A stretch of 64,000 bases of DNA. Source: Echinometra lucunter. Taxonomy: Eukaryota > Echinodermata > Echinoidea > Camarodonta > Echinometridae. Below, piece by piece: positions 13,701-27,700 of the stretch. Within the stretch, counting starts at the first letter, position 1; each line of letters begins with the position of its first letter. The notes under the pieces are model-generated. The model was not told the DNA's origin. It ran no database searches and saw nothing but the letters and a program-made list of their open reading frames with translations. The stretch is from contig CM057157.1 in NCBI GenBank assembly GCA_029962745.1, forward strand, positions 32,097,828-32,161,827, in the 5' to 3' direction. A program made the position numbers and the translations under genes.

Positions 13701-15667
13701 TTCACAGGCAAGCAAATGATTCCTGAAAAAAGCGGATGTCAAAAAAATGGAAAAGTCCAACATTTGGAATTTAAGCATTTAGAAGCATCAACAATTGTTC
13801 GTTTTCATTTTGGCAGAAGTTTCAAACAAGTTTGAAATTTCTTGTGAGCAATGGTTCTGAGCCTAAATTACAAATGTTTGCTTTGTAATTTTTAACATCC
13901 TTCACTGATCATTCACATGATCATGTAAAACAAGCCTTAAGGTACATGTATAACAAAAAACATTTCAAAATGGAAAATAAAAGAAGCACCAAGAATGAAC
14001 ACTTTGAATTACCTTCAAATGTATTATTTTTAATACATGCTTTCAAAATTTGGCAGAATGAGGTAAACCATTATGAAAGATAAGGATTGTAAGGTAGTAA
14101 TGAAAAATGCACTTTATTCCACTGATAAAGAACCATATCATTTGAGTATGGAGCTATCCCTTATACCTTGATAAGGTAACACATTTTTGAAACTGTCAAT
14201 GCAATATCGTGAATTACATTTTCTAATTGACTGTTACCATCAGTCATGTCTTTTCATTCCCAATTCTCATAGAATATAGAATAGCAGGTTAGAGTAAAAT
14301 AAAGTGGATGGCTCAAGACCATAGCTATTGGAGAGATATTTGTTGTAGAAATTAGAAGGGTCAAGAAACCTGTCATCTGACAGGTCACTATTAATGTTGA
14401 TTGATTCATTGAGTCATAATCACCTGTTGTCCTAAGTCCAGCATGGTTGGCTGAGGGACGGTGTTGTACATCCGACAAAGAAGCTCACATAGCTGAGGCA
14501 CAAGAGGTTGAAGGTCATCTAGTAACGTTCTCATTGCACGCTTCAACAACTCACATACAGACTGAAACAAATGAAAACAAGAAAGTTTTGTCAGTGGTGA
14601 TGTCCATTTGAGAACATTTTTTGTTGTTGGTGACTGACAAAGGGGTGAATCACTTTCAAAGAACTTTTAATAAGTCATACCTGAGAGCACCATAGCAGTA
14701 ACAGGATCTCTAACAAAAGTTTCAGTTTTCTCACAATCATTCTAACCACTGAATATATGGTGAACATCAGGAAAATGAATAAACTAGCCATGATCATCAA
14801 AGCATTATAAGTTATGCTTAAATGACCACAGAGAGGTCTGAAAATGAGCAAAAATGTGCTCAAATGGACTAATCTGTTCATGCATGAATGATCATGGTTT
14901 GTAACTATAGGCAAATTCCTATAGCAAAGGTTATTCCTTTTTCTTTAATTTGATATACAATTCAGTAAAAAAATAATGTGAGAATTTTTTATTTCAAGCA
15001 TGGTTCTCCTTTTCCTTTTATAGTTGGATTTATGTACAGTGCCAGATATTCTTGGTAACATTGTATGTGAATACAGGATGTATAATGTCCCTGTTTAATT
15101 ACCTCCACAATGGCAGCATCAGAGATCCACATGTTAAGTAGCTTCTCCACAATAGGTAATATCTTCTGTAGTATAAGTAGTACAGGCTGAGTATCCTGTG
15201 AGCTTCCTGATGACTTGCTCTCAATCTCAGTCTTACTTAGAATAGACTTATCTTCTCTCTTGATATCCAGTGAGGCACAAAGGTTAGCCATCATGGTCAG
15301 CTTCACAAGGATTGTGGACTTCCCTGAAGGAGAGGGCTATACCAACCAACAATAACATTCACGTAAAGACAGATTCTTTGGTCTGAAGAAGGATTACAAT
15401 TTTAAATGTCTACTGTAACTTAAATAACTTTTATCATCAATTTCATCACTACAGTAACTAATCAAACATACATCATAATAACATATAACACCTTCATTGT
15501 AATCATATTTATTACCATCATTTCTATCATCTTCATCATCATCATAAAAATTATAAACCCTGGCATTATCATAATCATTATTACAGTGATCATCATTACC
15601 AATGTCATCGTAATTACCATCACAAGCTTTATAGGCATATGGTATTAAGTGCTCTATAAATCATTTT

Positions 15668-15698
<31 letters not shown>

Positions 15699-15759
15699 CC
15701 ATCATCATCACCATCATCATCATCACCATCATCATCATCACCATCATCACCATCATCAC

Positions 15760-15809
<50 letters not shown>

Positions 15810-18800
15810 CATAATCATTTGTCACCGTACCTGTTGGTTGGCTACCTCTTCTAGAGCCTGTACATGAGGAGTGAGTATGACCTCCAGGTAGTTCATGATA
15901 TCAGCTAGGGGTAGTGATGAGAGTACTAGACCAATCACTGACATCAAACGAGTCGCTTCCCTTGACTGGGAGAGAGAATCAACATGCAATCTAGTTTTTC
16001 CTAGCTTGGAAAAAAATGTCAAGTACGGAACTGATGAAACAACATTTCACATTCATTATAGTTGTATACATTTAAGACTTGAATGCATAGAGTAATACAT
16101 GGATCATGCAATACAATCTAACAAGAACACAAATACCAGTACTTTACACCAACAAAACTACAAATTATATGTATCTTTCTATTCTAAAATAAGGGTAAGT
16201 GAAGTAAAAAAATTACTTGATAACTTCATTATTTACTTGCAAATTCTACTTGCATGTTTACAATACCATCTTAACTTTCATTAAACAGTTGTAGTTTGGA
16301 TGCTTTACCTTGAGAACATTAGCCATGAGAGCTTGTTGACTGGCAGTAAGAATAACTTCAGCATGTGGTTTCATACCTGGAATACAGTCTGATGCTATGT
16401 CCTTTAATGACATAGTTGCTGGAGCTGCTAATTCTGCATCATTCAAACCTAGTAAAGACAACACAGTCTAATGTCATAAAAAGGAAATTGTTTTAATCCA
16501 TCATATTCAACAAACATACAAATGAAGAAAAAGAGAATATTTGTAGATTTAAACTGTACATGGCCCTGCAATAAAGGTGGTGTAATCATGCCATTAGATA
16601 ATCAATAGACAATCCTTAATAAGAAAAATAAAATACAAGACAAATACTTCATCATACTAGTGCCCTACACATAGATATATCATTGGACACACTATATTAT
16701 AAATATCCCCTAATATCATACTAGTGCCCTACACATAGATATATCATTGGACACACTATATTAAAAATATCCCCTAATATCATACTAGTGCCCTACACAT
16801 AGATATATCATTGGACACACTATATAAAAAATATCCCCTAATATCATACTAGTGCCCTACACATAGATATATCATTGGACACACTATATTAAAAATATCC
16901 CCTAATATCATACTAGTGCCCTACACATAGATATATCATTGGACACACTATATTAAAAATATCCCCTAATATCATACTAGTGCCCTACACATAGATATAT
17001 CATTGGACACACTATATTATAAATATCCCCTAATATCATACTAGTGCCCTACACATAGATATATCATTGGACACACTATATTAAAAATATCCCCTAATAT
17101 CATACTAGTGCCCTACACATAGATATATCATTGGACACACTATATTATAAATATCCCCTAATATCATACTAGTGCCCTACACATAGATATATCATTGGAC
17201 ACACTATATTAAAAATATCCCCTAATATCATACTAGTGCCCTACACATAGATATATCATTGGACACACTATATTATAAATATCCCCTAATATCATACTAG
17301 TGCCCTACACATAGATATATCATTGGACATACTATATTAAAAATATCCCCTAATATCATACTAGTGCCCTACACATAGATATATCATTGGACACACTATA
17401 TTATAAATATCCCCTAATATCATACTAGTGCCCTACACATAGATGTATCATTGGACACACTATATGAGGATGAGGAAATTTTTTTCTATGATTCCCCAAA
17501 ATAAATCTTAGAATTTAATACCAAGTTGTACAGTCCGACCTCGCTTATCTGGCCTCATCGGGACCAGTGCCCATCCATATAAGTGAAATGTCCGGATATG
17601 AGAGTAATGTAGTGGGACACCTTATATATGAAAATTGAAAGGGTAGAGTGGTCTATTTGCTGTAAATATCTATTTCCTTGGTGTTGTGGAAGATTGTAAA
17701 TGATCAATAATATCTTTATATTTATACGAGATGAAAATAAAAATTGCCCATGATGTTTCCATCTCCCAGGCTTTTAGGTGAATTGGATGAAGAATAAAAG
17801 AGGGAAGCTGGCCGGGAGACGCAACTGGTTAATAGAGGTGTCCGGAAAAATGAAGGTCAGATAAGCAAAGTCAGACTGTATTTGAGTGATTATAACACAC
17901 ATTTCTCTTCCTTTACCTGATGTTCCTAAATTGTCAGTGAAATTTTTCCTCTCATCATGGTGAACTTTGCCTTAAAAAAAAACTATTAAAGTGAAATAGT
18001 AGGCATACTGGAGTGCTACATTTGTAGATACTAACCTGATAGCAAGACTGGTATGATTGAACCTAATGCTTCTGGCATGTCTGTTAACCATTCAGAATAT
18101 GCACCTGTATTATACAAATAAATGGGACTATGATAAGAATCATTACTCTGAATATGAATATTCATATTGTACCTGCTTGCAACTGCCTTGGGGTTAAGTG
18201 AAGAACTATGGTATGCATGTATAATGTTTTGTGGTGGGAAACAAAACATTAATATCTGTATTAAAGGAGGTTTGATTTGACAAAATTGTTGAATTTTCAT
18301 GTCTCTGTTGTATAAAGATGTTCAGAATAAACAGCAAGGAATATAAAGGTTTTTAAATATAAGATGCTTTTATCAAGATATCTATCACTGAATACCACTA
18401 TTTGCAGAACCGTCCTGGGTATGCTATTGCCTAACGCTGCAGTCAATGGGGCACAAAGGGTTTGGTATTTCCAGTCACTTGCTTATTTCACTTTTTGTGA
18501 AGCACATGATGATGCTTTTGAATTGTATTTTCAGGGCTTTATATTTACACAACATTACATACACTGATAGCATTTAGGGCCATGCAACTCAGATTTTTAA
18601 AAGTTACTTAATGGCTTTAGAGGAAACTTACACAAACAAACCAAATTCATGAGAAAAGATATTATTAGGCATAGTAAGCATGTCTTGAATTCTTGTTTCA
18701 TTCCAGTGAGTACACTTACTTGAGAAAGCAAAGTGGGCAAAACTTATACCTTAGCTTTAATATTTAGATATAAAAAACACTTATTAAGTGCATGAGGGTA

Positions 18801-21712
18801 TTTTTTCATCATAATTAGCCGACTTTAAATAAACCAAAAAGTTAAGAGGCCACATCTTACACATTCAACAATAGTAATGAAATTGCTGAAATTTTTAGAT
18901 AGCGAAAAATTCACTGTCCAATCTGTATTAGAACCTACATGCTAAGAAGAAATAATTTCTACTCAATTCAATCTAACAAAAGATACAATTTAAAAAGAGA
19001 GCCAGTCTTGTCTATGAGATTTACTGACCTAGCATATAGAGGGCAGTAGATGCTAATTTGACATGAGACATGTTGATTTGTCCAATGAGTTGAAGAAGAT
19101 TAGCTGCACACTGATCATCACCATAATCGCCACCTTCTGCTATAGATCGGAATGCAAACAAACATGCCTCCACATGCTGCCATACAAAAACAAATGAATA
19201 ATGTAAGTCCCATAGGCTTAATACAAGAACAACACATTTCCCTGTTCAAGAACAATCAAATGTTTTCCTACAAGCAACCCCCCCCCCTCTCTTCACATCA
19301 TGAGATTTCAGAAATATACTGAACATCAATGAAGTACAAAGCACCATGGTAGTAGACAGTGTATTACAAGCAGTTGTACCTTTAAAGGTAGGAGATCCCT
19401 TTTGCAAAATCTTCAAAAATCCATACAACTTGGCAGGAATTTAGGATATGCCCTTCTGATAATGTTTATTTGATCTTACAGTCATACAAAAATGAAAATC
19501 TGGCTAGCATCCTTGAATAAGCAAGTCGGATCAGCTCACCGGCAGAAGCAAAGCCAGCTAGCTAGCTAGCTCAGCCGCGCGCAGCTCGCGGCCACCACAC
19601 GTACCGCAATAGCAGCGCTGTACTGTATGTAACGTGAATCCTTTTGTTGCGCGCTATCTTGAAAAAAAAATCCGCTAAAATTTTTGGTCCGAAATAAGTA
19701 CAGAGTGATCAAAAGTGTTAATTATTCAGTTAATTAGCCATGTACAATCCATTTTTCTTTCACAGAAGTTTTTAATAATCATTCTCTTATAATTGAACAC
19801 ATATTCACGCATCTTAATATTTTAGAACTGCAAATGGGATCTCCTACCTTTAAAGAATGGTGTAATGAAAACTACTGCATGCTTTGCAGTTGAATAAAAA
19901 ATAATCATACAGGTATGGAAGTTTGAATAAATAACTTATACTTGACTGCAATGGACTAGTCATTTGATTAGAAGGATTCCGTAATAGTGCATGTATTTTC
20001 TTTTTGTTGGTCTCATTCACTCCTGTAAAGACAATGCTTGTATGTATGAGAAGAGACAACAGATGCTGGGTACCCTATTAAAGATGCTGAACGATTATGA
20101 GAAAGAGAATAATCTACCTGCCATGATGACTCTTGGTCTTGAATTCTTGTGAGTGATGCAAAGAGATGATTTAATAATGGATCCTTTAATAAGGTGTGAC
20201 AGTACATCTATATCAAAGCAAGAAAACAATTTACATGTTATTGGGATTGAGTTTCTGGAATACGCAGATCATACCAAATTTAATTGTCGTAAGTTAAAGG
20301 CCCGGGATATTTCAAAAAACAATTTGACTTGGTCTTTATAATTTTCAGGTAATAGCAATCTGATCACTTTTAAGGGTAAACAAACAACTGTTCAGAATTG
20401 TGATTATATCTGTACATTTTCAAACTGAATCTAGGAAATCTTTAAACCCATTGCCTATGGGAAGCATGTAACCCATAAGCTAATCCTATGGTAATGAGAA
20501 CATGCAGTTCTGGTTAAAATGTAGTTAGAAGGTGCACACAAATTGCATTAAATTTTTTATATTTCTATGTGACATGGCTGGGATAGGAATCAATAGAAAA
20601 TCAGTAGAAATACTACTAGCACTGGTCTACCATCGGACATACTACTAGCACTGGGCTCCCATTGGGCATACTACTAGCACTGGTCTACCATTGGATATAC
20701 TAATAACACTGGTCTACCATTGGATATACTAATAACACTGGTCTACCATTGGACATACTACTAACACTGGTCTACCATTGGACATACTACTAACACTGGT
20801 CTACCATTGGATATACTACTAACACTGGGCTCCCACTGGGCATACTACTAACACTGGTCTACCATTGGATATACTACTAACACTGGTCTACCATTGGACA
20901 TACTACTAAAACTGGTCTACTACTGGACATAGTATTAGCACTGGTCTCTCACACGACATAATATTAACAACTGGTCTCCCATTAGACATACTAGCTATAC
21001 TACTATTTTTAGCCATGACAAATATTTGTACAATGTTAATAATCTAGATATTCTTTGATATACCAACACATTTTTTCTAACCTTATCCCTCTGCCTCTTC
21101 TTTTTTTCAAGAGTAAATAATACTATCCCTGTTTCTCTCTGTGTACTTTTTCCCTCTACCTCCCACTTTCCCATTTTCAAATGCTTGTAGTACATTTGTA
21201 ATCCTTTGTTTGCACTTACTAATGTATCTCCAATGTCTTGCCTGTAGCATCTAAACTGCTCCTTTTCATCTGAAAAAAGAACCACAAAAAGGCATACCAT
21301 TGATATATTGTGTGGTTGCATTGCAACTACATTTCTATTTGAACCAAAATACGAGATCAATAAAATGATGAATTTGAACAAGCAATACTTGACTGAAATA
21401 ATCGCACCATGTTTGAAAGCTTTACATGTAGATAGTTCATTTATAAAACTAGATAAACAGTTTAAAGCTTGAGTATACACTGCATATTAAAAACAAAAAA
21501 GTCATTTTTATGCACAGAAGAAAGGAACTGTGCACTTGTAAGTGATAAATTCAAGACGACTTCATGGAATTTAAGTTCAGCAAGAGTTAGGGGCAAAGGA
21601 TTTAGGCACCTTATCAAAAGTCAGAGCCAATTTGGAATACAGCTTTTAGCGTCTTTCCTGCTCAGCATCTTTTCCCCTCCGATCCTCCCCATTTCTCTGT
21701 AGACAAAACAAC

Positions 21713-21743
<31 letters not shown>

Positions 21744-24700
21744 CGGGACAGCCAATGTAAAAGAACGGTTGGGGAGAAGATGATCAAAGATGTGGGACAA
21801 GACGTTTGATATGTGGCCTTATACTTTCATCACCCTTCAACTGTCAGCCCATAGCATGCCAGGGGGTGTTTCACAAAGTTGTGAACAAAGTTATAAGAAT
21901 GACTTGAATACGGAAAGCCAAATGGGATTCTCAATTATATTTAATAGCATAAGCTAAAGTTGAAATACCTATGCAGATTGACAGTACTATCATCAACAAA
22001 ACATTTTTGATGTGAAGTATAGTTTTGTCAACAATTTAATTGAGATTGTGAGAAATACAGTCACATTTTATCAAAACAAGTCAGCTATTCATAGTTAAGT
22101 AGTTCTTACAGTCATGCTCTCCACTTCTCATACAGAGACATCAGGTTTATTCCCTTTTGAAGAAGCTTGATCCGAAGAAGGCAACACATCCTGATGATCT
22201 ACCTATAAGACTAATTCGCGAGTTTGCATATGAGTTAGCTTGCCCTCTCACTGACGTCTTTAACGCGATTCTGTGTGTATCCCTCTTCCTGGAAGTCTTC
22301 GGTCATTACTCCGATCCCGAAGAAGTTTCCGGTATCCGAGTTTTCGGATCTTAGACCGATTTCGATCACTCCAATCTTTTCTGGTGTTTTTGAAACCTTC
22401 TTAGCTAGACGACTGATGTCCGATCTTTCGCCTCATCTTGATCCTCGACAATTCGGTAATATCCCAGGAAGCTCGACGACACACTATCTTGTTAGTCTCA
22501 TAGATGCCATCCTGCAAGGTCTCGACAAGCCTCGTCAGTCAGCTACGCTATGCACGATCGACTTCTCGAAGGATTTTGATCGAGTGAATCACGGCACTGT
22601 CATTTGCAAACTTATCGATTACGGGGTCGATGCCTCTATTATCCCTACATTGTGCAGTTTCTTAACCGACCGCACCCAGTCTGTAAAAGTTGGTCATGTC
22701 ATATCGGATGCGAGAACTCTTTCCTGCGGTGTGCCCCAGGGTACCAAGTTGGGTTCCCTTCTGTTCCTTACGTTAGTCAACGACGCCCTATTGAATTATC
22801 CAAATCGCTGGAAATATGTTGATGACATGAGCTTACTCGATATCCATTGCAATGCCGGTTCTTCTTCATTACAACAGGCCCTTACGCATCTTGGAGATTG
22901 GTGCCATTTGAATGATGTGAAACCTAATCCAAGCAAATGTTCTTCGATGCTTGTATCTTTCAGGCATGTTCAAGTAGCTCCGCAAACCCTGTTTCTTGAC
23001 AACAAGTCTATCCCCACTTCCACCTCTCAGAAGATCCTCGGAGTTATATTGCAGTCCGATCTGAAGTGGAACTCTCAAGTTTCTGATATGATCTCTCGTG
23101 CCGGTAAGCGACTGTATATCTTGTGCCGATTACGCCGTTTGGGTGTTTCCTGTGAAGATCTTCTCTTCATCTATTCGACGTATATCCGACCTCTACTAGA
23201 ATACGCCTCTCCAGTCTGGTCAAGTTCCATCTCTCAACAGTTAGCCTGTCGTTTGGAGAAAGTGCAAAAACGTGTTTGCCGTATCATCATTGGATACCAG
23301 CATTCCTATGAGAGTTCTCTTACCCTTCTTAACCTTCAAAGTCTTTCTACCCGCCGTCTTGCCCTTCTTGAGTCATTTGCGCTGAAACTGTTTAAATCTC
23401 CAAGACATCGTGATCTTCTGCCTCCAACCCGTCGCCAAACTTCTTGCCGGAATCTCAGGAACTCCGCACACATCACTTTGCCCCGATGTAGAACTGAAAG
23501 ATACCGCTCTTCAACCATCCCCTCTGTAGTTAGACTTCTAAATGAGCAATTATGATTGTCATGCCTCATCTTGCCTTCCGCTCTCCTCTTTCCGTTCTCC
23601 TCTCTTCTCTCTTCTTTTCCGCCTCCTGTGCTATCCCTATCTCTCTCTTTCATTCTCTCCTTCCTCATTATACTTAAGAGCCTATTCAAATTTTTACTCA
23701 ATAATAATAATTCAATGATACCTGATTCACTATGTTCTTTTATTATAGAAAACATTATAATCGCAATTTATGTATTTCTGAACCAATCAATATGTTGTGA
23801 ATATTTTTTTTAAAATATGTATTTGCAATCCTAACGACAATTTCAATATTTCATTGTATTTATTTGTATTTGCTATCCTAATGACAGTTTCAATACTTTA
23901 TTGAATTTATTTGTATTTGCAATCTTAAAGACAATTTCAATATTTCATTGTACAATCTATTTATATCCATTTCAATCTTAGCCTAGATGAGCCAAAATAA
24001 TTTTTATTTCATTGTTACTTGCTTAGAAAACATAGCCTCTCTGATATTGTATTCCTATATTACTCTACTGTTCCCTACTACAACTCTCTGTTTCTCTCTG
24101 TCTCCCCCCCCCCCCTCTCTCTCTATCTTCATTTTTTCCATGACTGTTGGTTTGATCTTTCCTATTATTTCATTTCACTGATAATCCGGAATGAAGATCT
24201 GATTGAACTTTCTGTTTTTCAACTTCATGATATCACCCAAACTACATTACTTTAATTAAACATATATTAATAATGAAATTATTCCTCATTTTGGCTCTCA
24301 CGTTTTCCTTAGATATGAATTATCGTCTACAATTATAATTGCTAATTTTTCAACTGTTAATTTTCACATACATGTATAATTGCTCTATACCTGAATTAGT
24401 ATGTAGCTCCATGCTTGTTTATCACGTATTATTTTTAATGTTGATTTTACCTTGTGATATGTGACTCTGTAAAGCAAACTGTATCAGCCTTACGGCTGCT
24501 TTGTTTTGTTGATTTTTAATAAACCTGATCAATTCAATTCAATTCAATTCGAAATAACTTTACGCACAGCTGTGTGAAGCACCAACCGGGTCATGCCTTC
24601 TGTGGTTAATCTTATACATATACTGGAACATTCTAGCTGGTCATACGTTAAGAAATGCTTTACATACACTGTAACTGATACTCCTTTAGAAGCTAGTGTG

Positions 24701-27700
24701 AGAATGCTCAACTTTAGAGTGTGCATAAGGATCTCAGTCATAACAAAAACATTCCAGTAATTGTGGCAATTTCTTTCACCAGGTAAGCATATTATCATGA
24801 ACCAATACCTAACATTTCAAACACAGTTAACCATCTTAGGGCTCTCTCCCATGATATGAAAGGATATAGTTTCATACCTTCTGTCCAGCTATCATATTCA
24901 TCATCATCAGGATATTGCACTTTCCTAAGCATAACTTCCACCAGCTGTAAAAAGACAGGAGCATAGGTCTGTACATGTGACTCCAGCTTGTCTGTATCTG
25001 CTGACACAATGTCATCCTGAAGATCAAAAGGTCAATGTACTCATCACATTAACAATGGGTACTACTGAATATCATGTTCTGAAGTTTCCTAAAAGATACC
25101 TTATAGACAAATAAAAGTAATTTACAGAATTAGAAACAAGTTGCTTTGGATGGAAGGAGGAGACTACAACATAGATCTAAGAAAGTTTGATGAAGATAAC
25201 GACGGAAACATAGATCTTTCAAAAAACTCAATCTGCTTCAACCAACTTGAAGACTGCGGTGTCTATTCTTTATCTACTGTCCACTTGTTCAGAAAATGAA
25301 AGAATGAAAGTGAACTTTTCTCCCTGTTAATTATTATACATAAATACCTGCGAATTAGATAGATTCAAGCCCACATACTCTCTCCCATACTATCATCTAT
25401 CAGGTAAAGAGTCTTTGTCATAAATATTTCGGTCAAAGACGATTTGGAGAATATTTTTCTTAAAATTCAAAATAATAACAAACAAAAAAGATGAGATCTG
25501 CTATTTGACTCATTTGACTAAGAGAAAGCATGTTTGCTTACCTGTAGCAAATACCAGAATCCAAATGGCATATTGCTAATGGTTTCATCTACAGGATAGT
25601 GACCTGGTAATGCAGTGAAACCCTGAAGTGAAAACACATCAAAGGTATCTTCAACATCATCAGATATTATGTGTATGTGGTAGTGGTACATTCTAGAATA
25701 TTGAGCTGAACTTATTATAATAACTAATGTAATACTGTACTTTCTATTTCATATAATACAACCATTACTACAGACAAACATGTAATACAACCATTATAAA
25801 TAATCAGATCACTTTCTCACACCAACACATCTTTTTTATTCAAACATTTGGTATGAAATCTTATCTGGCAAATAAAACAATCAAAATGGTTATGAATAAG
25901 GAAACTAAGAATGTTTTTTTTTATTCACAGACAATATTTTTTTTCTGAACAGGAAAGAGTGTTATATAAGCAGATGTTTATATCATAGCAGAAAGAGACT
26001 TACGAGTACCAAGCTTGTGAATTCCAGTGCATGTTGTTTATCATCTCCACTGCTTTCTACTAGTAGCTTGGTATGGTTCTCACCTAATGTTACAGCCAGT
26101 CTACACAAACCCTGTACAGTATCCTAAAAAGCAATCATAACAATACTAATAATGTTATGGATTCATATAGCAATTAATACATTCATGAATAAGGACCCTA
26201 CAGATATATTTTTATACTGGCATGAGACGTCATGGTATTGGATTGCAGCTGTGATCTTTATCATCTTACATAATAGTGTAAACAAACTCTGACTCAGGAT
26301 CTGGCCGAAGAGGAATGAAAAGTAGCAAATATATATTTTACTTGTTTTAAGATATTGTCATGTCCATACACCATGTAGGTCACTCTTAATTTAGATGAAG
26401 ACCAAAATGATAGTTTCAACGAAGCAAAATGACGCAGAATTGGCAACATTACAACTTTTTGCTATAACAGTTTTCGATATGTACAGCTGGCCGAGCTATA
26501 CACTTACAATCGCAAGCGGCTTCCTTTCTCCCTATCTTTCTCCATCACCGGCCCGTTCTGTCTAGATCACTTCTCCTGGCGGGGATTAGCTCTCCGAATC
26601 GCACTGCGCTTGCGTTTAGAAGTGATAAAAGTGAAATCGGGTTTTGGAAAACCAGCAGAGAATTTTTGTCATGCAAGCTCATTTGGTACATACCATGTTC
26701 TTTTCTCGCACTGATGAAGCCAACATTTCTTGTAGTTTGAGTACTTCTTGTATCATGCTCCTCAAAATTGTTGGAAATCTAGTAAAAGAAAATAAATAGA
26801 AATGCAATAAAAGGCAGTCATCATCAACTACAATCTGCAGATTAACAATGATATTGTGACACCCAAAAATAAATGACATTTGATTGCTCTGTTGGTTAGA
26901 GTAAAGTCTGAATACACACACTACCAATCATTGCTAACCTGTATGGGCTTCATATGAAAACATGAAATACTCTTTTACTCTATGTGAGAGGACGTTTTGT
27001 GAATGTGATTGTATTTGACAACTGTATCAGCCGTTATTTTTGCATATTTCCGGAATCACTCACCAATCGTGATGTAACTAAATGCAGAAATATTGCCACT
27101 GTTGCCTTTTACAGGCCTGTGAGTGGGGTTTTACACTGTACAATCATTGAAGAGACAGACAATGTCACTCATCACAAGTAAGTCCCACAGTCACCTCCAA
27201 AAAATCCATCCAAAGAGCCTAATTCCTCCGTCAAAAATGTGTTATCGCCGCCATGTTTCCAAAGCATGCAGGGCTTAAAACATTGCTAACAGGGTCAATG
27301 AAAAAGCGCTAAAAATCAAGAAATCAGCGGTATTATGGCAACTTTTTTGCTTATCGCAAGCTCCGAGTTTGACAAACAAATGAAAATCCAAAACCTCCGT
27401 ACCTGCCAATGCAGTGACTTCACATACAAATTTGAATGCAAAGCCGGGCTTTCATTTATTTGACCGAAATGGGAGCACCGAAGGGCACCACAAGGCCCGC
27501 GATGAACACCTGATAACACAGTGGAAATAGCACACGGGAAAAAAAATGGAAATTGAAATCGGACAGAATAATTAAAAAAGGGGATTTCTGCTAAAAAGCA
27601 GAGATTTCAGAGTCCTGCTTTTAACCTGCGAACATATCCGCAGGTTTGCTTTAGCTCTCCTATGTGGCATTGATGTTGTTGCCATTGCCGTTATGTGGAG

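Larger units (their letters stand above)
12859..15102. other. introns 18-20, no features beyond the exons
   Basis: Apart from exons 20 and 19, this holds AT-rich sequence and a G-rich run near 13216-13236. No repeat family or second gene was recognised. Confidence 0.6.
25017..26693. other. introns 8-10, unremarkable except a GC-rich patch
   Basis: Exons 10 and 9 lie inside. A GC-richer patch at about 26480-26640 (GGCCGAGCTATAC ... CTGGCGGGGATTAGC) stands out from the AT-rich surroundings. No gene or repeat family was recognised in it. Confidence 0.5.

Noticed and set aside
15649..15867. Frame with about 47 histidines
   Set aside because: It is the ATC microsatellite read in one frame and overlaps exon 17 on the other strand.
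16652..17465. CRISPR array
   Set aside because: Units are contiguous 64-bp tandem repeats with no unique spacers, in an animal intron.
20995..21480. 161-codon minus-strand frame as a stand-alone gene
   Set aside because: Only its central 17 codons (exon 12) match IPO13; the remainder is read-through into introns past clear splice sites.
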